This document shows positions 33,566-42,522 of a stretch of 64,000 bases of DNA, piece after piece (positions within the stretch are counted from its first letter, which is position 1; every line of letters begins with the position of its first letter). This stretch comes from Pirellula staleyi DSM 6068 (GTDB lineage: Bacteria > Planctomycetota > Planctomycetia > Pirellulales > Pirellulaceae), in contig NC_013720.1 in the NCBI RefSeq assembly GCF_000025185.1, positions 1,054,001 through 1,118,000 on the forward strand, written 5' to 3'. The notes under the pieces were generated by a model. That model was not told the origin of the DNA and made no database searches. It saw nothing but the letters and a program-made list of their open reading frames with translations. Position numbers and translations under genes: made by a program.

Positions 33566-34452
33566 TGGAGCTCTCGCTTCTCAGGCTGAAATCCGAAAAA
33601 GGTTTCGCGCAGCACGCTCAGTCGATCGAGGTTCGTCAGTCGCACACGCTTCTCGAGCACTTGTCGGGGATCGACTGCAATGCGCTCGAGCAAATGCCTG
33701 TAGTACGCATGCATCGCGCGAAACACTCCTTGCGAGTGACGTGGCAACAGATCGTGAAACGCTTTCGACGAGGCATAGTAGCGCCGCGCGCGAGCGATTT
33801 GAAAGGCAATCAAGTCGCGCAGCTGTGGGGTGAATTGTCGCGCGCCAATCATCGCCTCGGTCACCTCGAATCGGCGCAGCTCTTCGCGGGGCAAGTAGAG
33901 TCGGCCGAGCTTCTGATCTTCAACCAGATCGCGGACGATGTTGGTTAGCTGCATGGCGAGTCCGCAATCGGCCGCAGGTCCTTCCGGGTCGACATGCTGA
34001 GCACGCCAGATATGGCCGCAGCAGAGGCCCACCGCCGAGGCAACATTCCAGCAATAGCTGCGCAAATCATCGAACGTTTCGTAACCATCGTGCTGCAGGT
34101 CTTGCTCGCAGCCATCGACGATGGCCAGTAGATACGCGCGCGGCACGGCGAAACGCTGCTGCATATCGGCCACCGAAGCCAAGATCGGATGCGCGCTGGT
34201 GCCCTGATCGAGCGCTGCAGAAACTTCGTTTTTCCAAGCGGAAATCGCCTGTTTTCGCTCGTCGAGGGTCGCGCTGCTGTCGGCCAGATCATCGGTATGA
34301 CGAGCCAGAGCATACAGCGACTGCAGCGCCTCACGCTCGTCGCGCCGCACGAGCCAAAACGCCCACACAAAACTCGAGCCCGAAGCGCGCGCAAGTTGGC
34401 CGCAGTGCTGGTAGCTGGCATCGACCTCGGAACTTCGCGCGCGACGACTCAC
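33562..34452 (-). CDS. hpnD: Presqualene diphosphate synthase (HpnD-like)
   Basis: 296 residues from a GTG at 34452 that overlaps the hpnC stop (GTGA); AAAGGGG lies upstream. The frame is open further upstream, but that part overlaps hpnC and is not domain-like. A trans-isoprenyl diphosphate synthase of the squalene/phytoene type: first Asp motif DDLAD (54-58) and second Asp motif NIVRDLVEDQ followed by GRLYLPREEL. Predicted to join two farnesyl diphosphates into presqualene diphosphate. HpnC and HpnD are paralogues that cannot always be told apart by eye; the gene order C-D-E supports this assignment. Confidence 0.85.
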   Translation of the reverse strand: MSRRARSSEVDASYQHCGQLARASGSSFVWAFWLVRRDEREALQSLYALARHTDDLADSSATLDERKQAISAWKNEVSAALDQGTSAHPILASVADMQQRFAVPRAYLLAIVDGCEQDLQHDGYETFDDLRSYCWNVASAVGLCCGHIWRAQHVDPEGPAADCGLAMQLTNIVRDLVEDQKLGRLYLPREELRRFEVTEAMIGARQFTPQLRDLIAFQIARARRYYASSKAFHDLLPRHSQGVFRAMHAYYRHLLERIAVDPRQVLEKRVRLTNLDRLSVLRETFFGFQPEKRELQ

Positions 34453-35378
34453 GTCAGCACCCCTTTCGGAATCGTTCGAAAGGGCCAAAACGTGATCGCC
34501 AGCAAACTCAGTTTCTTCCACTTCGAAAGGACCGGACGACGAACGAGCGGCTGATAGTTGGCATCGCGCACCGCATCGCAAATGGCAAGTCCGCCACGAA
34601 TGAATAGCTCGATGCTCCGGCGAAATTCGCGCGGCACGCGCGGCAGCAAATCCCAGCCTCGGCGAATGCTTTGACGCGCGTCGACCACTGCAGCTTCGAG
34701 GACCATTTGCAAATCGCTGTCGGTTTGATAATCGAGCAGTCGCTCGCGATCGATCTCGGTGCCGCCGAGCGCTTCAGCCGGCAGGTAGATTCGTCCGCGC
34801 TCGAAGTCCCGCCGCAGATCTTGCCAAAAATTAATCAGCTGTAGTCCCGTGCAAACGAAGTCCGAAAGTGCCATCGATACATCATCGCGCACATCGGCTA
34901 GCTCGAGGACCAAACGCCCCACAGGATTGGCGCTGCGGCGGCAATAGTCGTCGAGCTCACGCCAAGTGGCATAACGCGTCGTCTGCTGATCTTGTCGAAA
35001 CGCGCTCAGCAGATCGTGAAGCGGCGCGAAGGAGAGTTGCTTCGCTTGCACTGTGGCGGCAAGCGCAACAAACACCGGATGCGTCGCGTTTTGCCCCTGC
35101 TCCAGCGCGTCGAGCTGCTGCTGCCACCAGCCGAGCAAATGGGTCGCTTCTTCCGGCGTTTTGGCTTCGTCGGCCAGATCGTCGGCCCAGCGGCAATAGG
35201 CATAGAGGCTGGCGAAATGGTCGCGCAAGTGATGCGGCAGAAAGAGGTGCACGACCTGAAAATTCTCGTAATGCTCGCGCGCCAGCTGACGGCAATAGGC
35301 TTGCGATTCGGCCAGCGTCGGCACGCCCCGAGTGGGTGCCTCGGGACCATAGCGGAGAAGTTCTGCTGCCAAATCCAT
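34449..35378 (-). CDS. hpnC: Hydroxysqualene synthase (HpnC-like)
   Basis: 309 residues from the ATG at 35378; a TTG at 35408 is possible but weaker. Same fold as HpnD with DDLAD (66-70) and the second motif NFWQDLRRDFERGRIYLPAE. Predicted to turn presqualene diphosphate into hydroxysqualene. Its last codons overlap the hpnD start, so C, D and E should be translated in a coupled way. It follows the LRR gene after a gap of about 70 bases, on the same strand. Confidence 0.85.
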   Translation of the reverse strand: MDLAAELLRYGPEAPTRGVPTLAESQAYCRQLAREHYENFQVVHLFLPHHLRDHFASLYAYCRWADDLADEAKTPEEATHLLGWWQQQLDALEQGQNATHPVFVALAATVQAKQLSFAPLHDLLSAFRQDQQTTRYATWRELDDYCRRSANPVGRLVLELADVRDDVSMALSDFVCTGLQLINFWQDLRRDFERGRIYLPAEALGGTEIDRERLLDYQTDSDLQMVLEAAVVDARQSIRRGWDLLPRVPREFRRSIELFIRGGLAICDAVRDANYQPLVRRPVLSKWKKLSLLAITFWPFRTIPKGVLT

Positions 35379-35450
35379 GGCCCGTGTGACTCTTTCTGCG
35401 ACTCGCAACTTGCTGCAACGATCGATCTGGCGCGTGATGCCCTTGCCAGA

Positions 35451-36803
35451 TTAACGAGAGACGTGGCAGCCTGGAAGCTCACGACGCAGTCGCTCGGCTC
35501 CATCGGCAGAAACTTCAGAGCCATGCAAATAGACCGTTTGCAGCGAGCGGATTTTCGACAGCGACTCGATCGCCCCGTCGGTCACCGCCGTCTTCGACAG
35601 CCACAAGGTCTTCAGACGTGTCATCCCCACCAGTTGCTCGATCTGTTTGTCGGTGACATTCGTGTGATCGAGTCCCAGGATCTCGATGTTCTCAAGCCCC
35701 ACCAGATGCTGGAGCGCTACGTCGTCGAGCTGCACCCCTTTGAGCGAAAGATAGCGCAGCGACGCCAGCTTCATCAGATGCGAGAAGCCAGGTCCCTTCA
35801 CTTGCGTGGCCGGCATGAAGAGCGAGCGGAGCGTGGAAATCTTGGCCACCTCGAGCATCCCTTCGTCGGTCACGCGCGTGGCATCGAGCCACAGAGTGTC
35901 GAGCATCGCAAACTTGGGGAGCTTCGTAAGACCCGCGTCGGTGACTTCGGTGAAGTCGAGTCCAAGCGACATCAGCTTCGGAAATTCAGGAAGCTCTTGC
36001 AAATCGCGATCGTCGATCGGCAGCTGTTTGAGCGACAGGTACTCGAGATCGACCAGTGGCGCGAGGGTCGCTAGTCCACCGCCACTGAGCTTCGTGCTAC
36101 CGAGGAAAAGACGCTTAATTTCAGGGATTTTTGCCAGTTTTGGCAGCACAGCGTCGGTGACATCCGAGCCTTCGAGCGACAGCCACTGAATGTTGCCGAG
36201 TTGCACGACATGGTCGACCCCTTCGTCGCCACCGAGCCAACCTTGACGAATCTGAATCGAGTAGGGACCCCGTCCATGATCTTGCGCGTTCACCGTTCCG
36301 CCGAGTCGACGAATCTCTTCGATGGCGCGATCTTCCCGCGCCACTTGCAAGCGGCGCAGGGCCGACGCGGCGTTGCGGCTGGTGACCCCCATCGATTGCT
36401 CGGCGAGTTGCGCGAGGGCTTGCTCGGCAAGGTGCGTCGGATCACGCGGCGAAAGACCAAGGTCGCACAGCAGCTCGAGCGCTCGATGGCGCACTTCCGC
36501 GTCGCTGCTCGAGGCAGCGCCGGTCAAATGGTCCACCGCTTCGATCCCCGCTTCTCGCAGCGTCAAAAAGCCCCGCTGTCGCTCGCTGAACTCGCTGCTG
36601 GCGAGCAGCAGCACAGCCTCGTCGAGATCGGCGCTACTGCTCCGCTCGATCGTGCTCGTGACTGGCTCCTCAGCCTGCACTGTGTGCGTGACAAGCACTA
36701 GCCAGAGCGCGGCGATCAGCGTGGTGGCAAGCCCCGCGCGCAGCGCCAGCCGCTGCGGCGAAAGAGATTCCGAGATTCGATGTGTAAGGGGCATGCTTTC
36801 CAT
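35451..36803 (-). CDS. Exported leucine-rich-repeat protein
   Basis: 450 residues, with a signal-like segment near 20-44 (GLATTLIAALWLVLVTHTV). The ATG at 36803 is taken; one at 36794 is equally possible. Residues about 50-150 are helical, HEAT-like and carry a region close to the cleavage site. From about 165 on there are roughly nine to ten 23-24-residue LRRs of the kind GLTKLPKFAMLDTLWLDATR, with a VTD signature (EVTDAGL, RVTDEGM, NVTDKQI, AVTDGAI). LRRs of this bacterial type bind proteins; no enzymatic domain is visible. Probably a surface interaction protein. No role in squalene synthesis is suggested despite the position. Confidence 0.85.
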   Translation of the reverse strand: MESMPLTHRISESLSPQRLALRAGLATTLIAALWLVLVTHTVQAEEPVTSTIERSSSADLDEAVLLLASSEFSERQRGFLTLREAGIEAVDHLTGAASSSDAEVRHRALELLCDLGLSPRDPTHLAEQALAQLAEQSMGVTSRNAASALRRLQVAREDRAIEEIRRLGGTVNAQDHGRGPYSIQIRQGWLGGDEGVDHVVQLGNIQWLSLEGSDVTDAVLPKLAKIPEIKRLFLGSTKLSGGGLATLAPLVDLEYLSLKQLPIDDRDLQELPEFPKLMSLGLDFTEVTDAGLTKLPKFAMLDTLWLDATRVTDEGMLEVAKISTLRSLFMPATQVKGPGFSHLMKLASLRYLSLKGVQLDDVALQHLVGLENIEILGLDHTNVTDKQIEQLVGMTRLKTLWLSKTAVTDGAIESLSKIRSLQTVYLHGSEVSADGAERLRRELPGCHVSR

Positions 36804-36901
36804 CGTCTACCGGCGGTGTGGCGCGGTCAAGTTTTGCCGCCAAGTTTTCCTGCGTGAAACGAGAAAAACTGGCGTCCCCGTCGCTTCTGTGACAGCAGCC
36901 G

Positions 36902-38302
36902 CTACTCGAGCACCACCTGCTGGCAATACTCGGGCACCAGCACGTTAAACCCTTTTTCAGCCGCGATTTCCTTGGCCATTTGCAGCGCCACCTTTTCTTC
37001 GCCATGCGTCAAAAAGACCTGCTTGGGGGGCTTTTCGAACGCGCCGAGCCAGTGATGCAGATCGTCGCGGTCGCCATGTCCCGAGAACCCAAAAATCTGG
37101 GCAATGTCGGCCCGCACCCGGAAGTTTTGGCCATGGATCCGAACTTCCCGCTGACGATCGAGAATCTGCCGTCCGAGTGTCCCTTCCGATTGATGACCGA
37201 CGAACAAAATCGTCGATTCAGGGCGCTCGATATTCTGCCGCAAGTGATGCTTAATTCGCCCGGCGTTGCACATCCCGCTACTCGCCATGATGACGCAGGG
37301 GCCGGTGTAGTTGTTGATCGCCTTGCTTTGCTCCGCCGTCCGGACCATCGAGAGCCCGGGGAATTTGAGGGGCGAACCATGCGTTTGCATCGACGACCAC
37401 ATCGCTTCGTCGAAACAGTCGCTGAACTTGTGAAAGACTTCGGTGACATCGACCGCCATCGGGCTATCGAGAAACACCTTCACTGCCGGAATCTTTTGCT
37501 GATGAACGAGCCTGCCGATGTGATACATCAGCTCTTGTGCGCGCTCGACAGCAAAGGTCGGGATCACTACATTGCCGCCGCGCGTGTGCGTTTCATTAAT
37601 CACGCGCGCCATCTGATCTTCGACATCGCCCCCCTCTTTATGCAGGCGATCGCCGTAGGTCGATTCCATGATCACATAGTCGGCTGATTTCAGCAGCGTC
37701 GGGTCGCGAATGATCGGTTTGTTCCACTGTCCGATATCGCCCGAGAAGACGATGGTGCGCGTCAACCCTTCTTCGGTCACGCGCAGCTCGATCATCGCCG
37801 AGCCGAGAATGTGTCCCGCTTCAAAAAAAGTGGCCTGAAAGCCGGGAATGACATCGATCCGCTTTCCGTACATCACCCCTTCGCACAGCGGCAGCGTCTG
37901 ATCGACATCGTCGACGGTATAGAGCGGTCGCTCTTCGAACTTTCCTTTGCGCCCTTCGCGCTCGTGACGCTTCTTTTTATAGGCCGCATCTTCCTGCTGA
38001 ATCTCGGCTGAATCGCGGAGCATGATATCGAGCAGGCCAATCGTGGGGCGTGTGCCGATGATCGGTCCGCTGAATCCTTCGCGCACCAGTTTGGGAACGA
38101 GTCCCACGTGATCGATGTGCACATGCGTGAGCAGCAGCGCGTCGATCGTGTGGGCATCGACGGGGGTTGGATTCCAGTTGCGATCTTGGAACTGACGTTC
38201 CTGAAACAGACCGCAGTCGATCATCACGCGCCGGCCCCCAGCTTCCACGCAGTAGCGCGAGCCGGTGACCTGACGATTTGCGCCGAGAAAATAGAGCTTC
38301 AT
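36902..38302 (-). CDS. MBL-fold beta-CASP ribonuclease-like protein
   Basis: 466 residues. Metallo-beta-lactamase fold with the metal motif LLTHVHIDH (His60, His62, Asp64, His65), FSGDIGQWNKPIIRDP further on, the beta-CASP domain (TFAVERAQELMYHIG, MASSGMCNAGRI, VGHQSEGTLGRQILDRQ) and the RNA-processing metallo-hydrolase end (GFSGHGDRDDLHHWL, FLTHGEEKVALQMAKE). This group (CPSF73/YSH1-like in bacteria, related to RNase J) cleaves RNA with two zinc ions; the physiological RNA is unknown. Length is normal for the family. It is the first gene of a minus-strand run that continues with the LRR and hpn genes. Confidence 0.92.
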   Translation of the reverse strand: MKLYFLGANRQVTGSRYCVEAGGRRVMIDCGLFQERQFQDRNWNPTPVDAHTIDALLLTHVHIDHVGLVPKLVREGFSGPIIGTRPTIGLLDIMLRDSAEIQQEDAAYKKKRHEREGRKGKFEERPLYTVDDVDQTLPLCEGVMYGKRIDVIPGFQATFFEAGHILGSAMIELRVTEEGLTRTIVFSGDIGQWNKPIIRDPTLLKSADYVIMESTYGDRLHKEGGDVEDQMARVINETHTRGGNVVIPTFAVERAQELMYHIGRLVHQQKIPAVKVFLDSPMAVDVTEVFHKFSDCFDEAMWSSMQTHGSPLKFPGLSMVRTAEQSKAINNYTGPCVIMASSGMCNAGRIKHHLRQNIERPESTILFVGHQSEGTLGRQILDRQREVRIHGQNFRVRADIAQIFGFSGHGDRDDLHHWLGAFEKPPKQVFLTHGEEKVALQMAKEIAAEKGFNVLVPEYCQQVVLE

Positions 38303-38835
38303 GATCTTACCGAGTTGTTACAAAGTGATTTAGCAATTTCGAAAGAGTTATGGCACACTTACGTATCGTCTGCTGGGAAATCTGCCAGCAGCAAGCGCGC
38401 TGCCGCGACGAGTGTCGCGGTGGAAAAAGCCGGGAAATTTCGGCTCGCGCGACGCTCCCTCACCATCACGACCGCCAGCCGACCTGGGTGAAACGTGTGC
38501 AACCTGACGAGGAGATCGATTGTAGCGGATCGGCTGTCGCCGTGCTGCAGAGCAGACGCTCGGGGGCGAGTTTCGATCCGCTGCGGAAAGCTAGTGTTAC
38601 AGAGTCGTTACGGCGCAGCGACCAATTGGAGAACCAAGTTTCGGGCTCGATCGTCTAAACTGCGCGAAGTGAATTGCAAGACTTATCGATCGAACTCCTC
38701 TACACGATCCCACGGAGCAACTGCTGAAGCGTTGCCTCCGACCCACATAACAGCAGACGCTGGCTCTGCCAGCGCCACGAACCATTACCGAACTTTAGCT
38801 TGGCCAAGATTGCCACTGTCGTAAGGACCCTCTCC
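38303..38835. other. Divergent intergenic region
   Basis: About 530 bases between the MBL nuclease (minus) and the first giant gene (plus). It should carry both promoters. I see no convincing gene, repeat or -35/-10 pair; the sequence is less GC-rich close to the nuclease start. Confidence 0.4.
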
Positions 38836-41800
38836 ATGAAGCCGACCTCGTTACTTTTTGAGAGAAGTGCCGCGCGTTGGTGCGCGCCGCTGATCGTCGG
38901 GCTGGTGATGCTCGCTGCAGTCACTGCCAGCATCGCGCAGGAATCTCCCATTCCACCTCCTGGTGCAGGGCTCGGTGGTCCTGACGTGACACTCCCCGGG
39001 ACACTCGGCGATCTGGCCAATCCCGACACCGCCAAAAATTTGCAGGACGAAAGCGAGCCGGTCGACGACAACTCGATTCGCGAGCGCACGATTTACATTC
39101 CCTATCAGCGGCTCAAATCGCTCTTCGAAAAACAGGGACGAGGGGTCTTCCTGCCGTACGAAAAATTCGAAGAGCTGTGGCGTGCTGCTCGCATGGCCAC
39201 CGCCCGCCCCGAAGATCCCAAACCACCGGTCAGCGCGCTCATCACCTCGATCGATAGCAAAGCCACGGTCGAGCAAGATGTGATGCGTGTGAACGCTACG
39301 ATTCAAATCGAGCTCCTCTCCAAAGGTTGGCACTCGATTCCACTCCGCCTCTCGGAGGCTGCGATTCGCTCGGCGATGATCGGTGGCAAACCGGCCCGCG
39401 TCATCGCGACCCCAACCGGCTATCAGCTGCTGCTGAAACACAACGACAAAGAGCCAGCTCAGCTGACACTCGAACTCGACTACTCCCGCGCCTATGCCAA
39501 AGAGCCAGGCAATAATCGAGTCAATTTCGATGCGCCACAGGCCCCAGTGAATCGCTGGGAAATTCGGATTCCGCAGCCCGGTGTGCAGGTGCAAGTTCGT
39601 CCGCAGCTGTCGACCACCGAGAGCCCTATGGGGATGATGGAAGCTGCTCCCGAGAACAAAGAAACGGTTGTGCAAGCGCTCGTCGGAGCGGCTGAGCAGG
39701 TGGAAATCTCCTGGACTGCAAAATCGGAAGGGGCCGCTGGTCTCACGGCGCTGGTCACTTCGCAAGTGCGCCAGGAAGTGACGATCGACGAAGGGGTGAT
39801 TCGGACCCGGGCCACCATTCAGTACGACATCACGCGCGCCGATCTCAAAGAACTGCGCGTGGAAGTTCCCGCTGAGCATGACGTCGTGAACGTGTTCGAT
39901 CCCAACGTACAGAAGTGGGAAAAAACCGTCGCCGATGGAGTGCAAACGATTGTCGTGCAGTTGTTTCAAGGAGCACGCGGCACGCAAAATCTGACGATCG
40001 AACTCGAGCGTTTTCTCGGCGATAAAGAGATGCCGCAAGAGATGCAGCGGCAAGAGATTTTGGCGCCAGTGATTCGCGCGGTCGGTGTGATTCGTCAGCA
40101 AGGGCTCGTGCTGGTGCGTCTTGCTCCATCGCTCCGCGCGGAAGTGACAGCCCGCACCAACTTGTTCCAGATCGATGCCTCGGAACTTCCTGAAGCGGTC
40201 GCCGGACAGCAGTTCGCTTTTTCGTTCCGCTATGCGACCCTTCCGTTTCAGCTCGCCATGATCGTCGAGAAGGTACAGCCGCTCGTCGAGGTCGATCAAC
40301 TCGTGGAGGTGTATGTCGAACCTCAGCAGACGCACATCAGCTTGCTGGCGATCTACAACATTCAGCGCGCGGGGGTGTTTCAGCTACAGCTCGATGTCCC
40401 CGAAGGGTACGACGTTCGGCAGGTGCAAGGTCGCGCTGCCGCTGGCGCTGAAGCGCTGCTGGTCGACTCGTTTCACGTCGATGATGTGATGGTCGATGGG
40501 AAGCCACAAAAAACGAAACTGATCGTCAACCTCGCACGGAAAGCGATGGGGCTCCTCGGCCTGCAGGTCGAACTCGATCGTCGTCAGGAAGATCAGAACC
40601 TGCTACTTCCTACGGGAAAATCGTCGGTTTTGTCGATTCCTGTCCCACGCGTAGCGAGTCTCGGCGTCCATCGCGCGGCGGGCAAACTCATCCTTTATGC
40701 TCCAGAAAGTTTGCGCATCTCGCCGACCGAACAAAAAGGTTTGCGAGCGATCTCTCCTGCCGAAGCACTGGTTGGGACGCAAAGCATTCGCGATGGCCGG
40801 TTCGGCGCAACGCGCGAACTTCTGGCCTATGCCTTCACGCAAGATCCAGTCAGTTTGGTGATCGATGCCGAACGACGTCAGCCGCAAATTACCTCGCGGC
40901 AATGGCTTGCTGTGAATGTCGAGCCAGGGGTGGTGAAGTATCGTTCGACCTTCTTCACGGAAGTCCGCTACAGTGGCGTGAAGAAATTGCGGATCGATAT
41001 GCCCAAGGCGCTTTACCCAGCGCAGATTCGCAATCAAACCGGCGCGATTCGCGATGCAGTAATGGCCCCTCAGCCCGACGATGTGGCGGAAGGTATGGTC
41101 GCCGTCGAGCTCTCGGCCGAAGGAGAATTCCTCGGCGCGAGTGAAGTGGTGTTTGCCTGGGAACAGAAGCTGGCGTCGCTCGAAGTGGGCAAGCCGCTGA
41201 AGATCACCCCGCCAAGTCTCGTCCCCAAGGGGGTCGATCGTCATCATGGACAAATCACGATTTCCAAGGAAGAAACGATCGATATTGGGATCGACAAACA
41301 GTCGTCGTCCCTTCGTCCGATCGATCCCCAGCGCGACTTGATGCAAGGTGTCGCGGCGAGCGATGCAGCTCGCGCACTCGAGTATCACGACGACTGGGAG
41401 CTCACGATCTTGGCGACTCGCTACCAGCTGGAAGAGGTGAAACGGACCAGCATCGAGCTGGCCCTCATTCGGATGGTGGTGACCCGCTCGAATCAAGTGA
41501 GTGTGCAAGCGCTCTACCGACTCCGCAGCGCGCGGCAACGTCTGCCGATGAAGTTGCCCGCGAGTGTGAATACCGAAACAGCGTTCGACACGCAGCCGCT
41601 GCAAATCAACGGGATGCCGGCGCAGCTCGAGAAAGATGCCACGCAGCTGTACATTCCGCTGGCGGGACAAAAAACGGATGCTCCGGTGCTGGTTGAACTG
41701 CGCTATACCTACGACGGTTCAGCGTCGGATCTCGCCCTTCCAGAGTTCTCGGAAGAGCCAGCGATTCAGCAGGTGTATGTCGCGGTCTACTTGCCCGAAG

Positions 41801-42522
41801 AGCAATCGATTCTCGGCGTGAGTGGACCTTGGAACGATCTCGAGCAGCCGAGCTTTCCACGTAACAAATCGTATGTCCGGGTCCCGACCGATGCCGATTT
41901 GCTCGGTCAACTTCGTGCGGGTATTTCAGGCTGCGAGATTGCGGGACAAAGTTTTCCGATCGATGGCCAGCGGCGCTTGCTCTCGGCGATTCGTCCGACA
42001 GCAGGTGAACCAGGCGCGATTCATATCACGTCGATGCACGAGCGAACCCTTTCGATTCTCGTCTTCCTGGCACTTGCGATTGCAGGTGTCGCCCTGACGG
42101 TGCGGCCACTGGTCGAGCGAGTTTGGGTGCTCGCCGCGGTGCTTGTCGCGCTGGTGCTGCTGGCGGTGATTGCTCCGACTCTCTCGGCCGCGCTGATGAA
42201 CACACCACTGGCCGCCGCGCTGCTGGTGGTCTTGGCGGCGTGGATCATTCGGGCCGCACTCTGGTGGGGTCCTCAATGCCTGGCAACTTGTCAGGCGGCG
42301 ACCCATCAGTGGCTTGCCGCGCGTGGCACACCGGTCGCCACCGCCACTTCCGCAGGTGCTGCCAGCGCCAGTCCGTTTGCTAGTGCCCCGGCTAGTAGCA
42401 CGACCGAATCGAGCTCCTCCGCAACTAGTCCAACACCACCGACTTCGCCTCCCACCGACTCCAGCAGCGCACCGGCTGACGACAGCTCGAGCCACACGAA
42501 AGGAGACGAGCACCATGGTTAA
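38836..42522 (+). CDS. Giant exported membrane protein, module 1 of 3
   Basis: 1228 residues; the ATG at 38836 has AAGGA upstream and starts a signal peptide (MKPTSLLFERSAARWCAPLI ... ASIA). The mature part begins with two Tyr/Pro-rich strands (IYIPYQRLKSLFEKQGRG, VFLPYEKFEELW; about 86-115), then about 950 residues rich in predicted beta strands with Ile/Val-Glu-Val alternation, including GGKPARVIATPTGYQLLL and LLAIYNIQRAGVFQLQLDV. About 1072-1150 hold three membrane helices. The end is a Ser/Thr/Pro/Ala-rich tail (1155-1228) ending GDEHHG. The same plan occurs twice in the next gene. No known domain recognised. The stop overlaps the next start by eight bases. Confidence 0.85.
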   Translation: MKPTSLLFERSAARWCAPLIVGLVMLAAVTASIAQESPIPPPGAGLGGPDVTLPGTLGDLANPDTAKNLQDESEPVDDNSIRERTIYIPYQRLKSLFEKQGRGVFLPYEKFEELWRAARMATARPEDPKPPVSALITSIDSKATVEQDVMRVNATIQIELLSKGWHSIPLRLSEAAIRSAMIGGKPARVIATPTGYQLLLKHNDKEPAQLTLELDYSRAYAKEPGNNRVNFDAPQAPVNRWEIRIPQPGVQVQVRPQLSTTESPMGMMEAAPENKETVVQALVGAAEQVEISWTAKSEGAAGLTALVTSQVRQEVTIDEGVIRTRATIQYDITRADLKELRVEVPAEHDVVNVFDPNVQKWEKTVADGVQTIVVQLFQGARGTQNLTIELERFLGDKEMPQEMQRQEILAPVIRAVGVIRQQGLVLVRLAPSLRAEVTARTNLFQIDASELPEAVAGQQFAFSFRYATLPFQLAMIVEKVQPLVEVDQLVEVYVEPQQTHISLLAIYNIQRAGVFQLQLDVPEGYDVRQVQGRAAAGAEALLVDSFHVDDVMVDGKPQKTKLIVNLARKAMGLLGLQVELDRRQEDQNLLLPTGKSSVLSIPVPRVASLGVHRAAGKLILYAPESLRISPTEQKGLRAISPAEALVGTQSIRDGRFGATRELLAYAFTQDPVSLVIDAERRQPQITSRQWLAVNVEPGVVKYRSTFFTEVRYSGVKKLRIDMPKALYPAQIRNQTGAIRDAVMAPQPDDVAEGMVAVELSAEGEFLGASEVVFAWEQKLASLEVGKPLKITPPSLVPKGVDRHHGQITISKEETIDIGIDKQSSSLRPIDPQRDLMQGVAASDAARALEYHDDWELTILATRYQLEEVKRTSIELALIRMVVTRSNQVSVQALYRLRSARQRLPMKLPASVNTETAFDTQPLQINGMPAQLEKDATQLYIPLAGQKTDAPVLVELRYTYDGSASDLALPEFSEEPAIQQVYVAVYLPEEQSILGVSGPWNDLEQPSFPRNKSYVRVPTDADLLGQLRAGISGCEIAGQSFPIDGQRRLLSAIRPTAGEPGAIHITSMHERTLSILVFLALAIAGVALTVRPLVERVWVLAAVLVALVLLAVIAPTLSAALMNTPLAAALLVVLAAWIIRAALWWGPQCLATCQAATHQWLAARGTPVATATSAGAASASPFASAPASSTTESSSSATSPTPPTSPPTDSSSAPADDSSSHTKGDEHHG

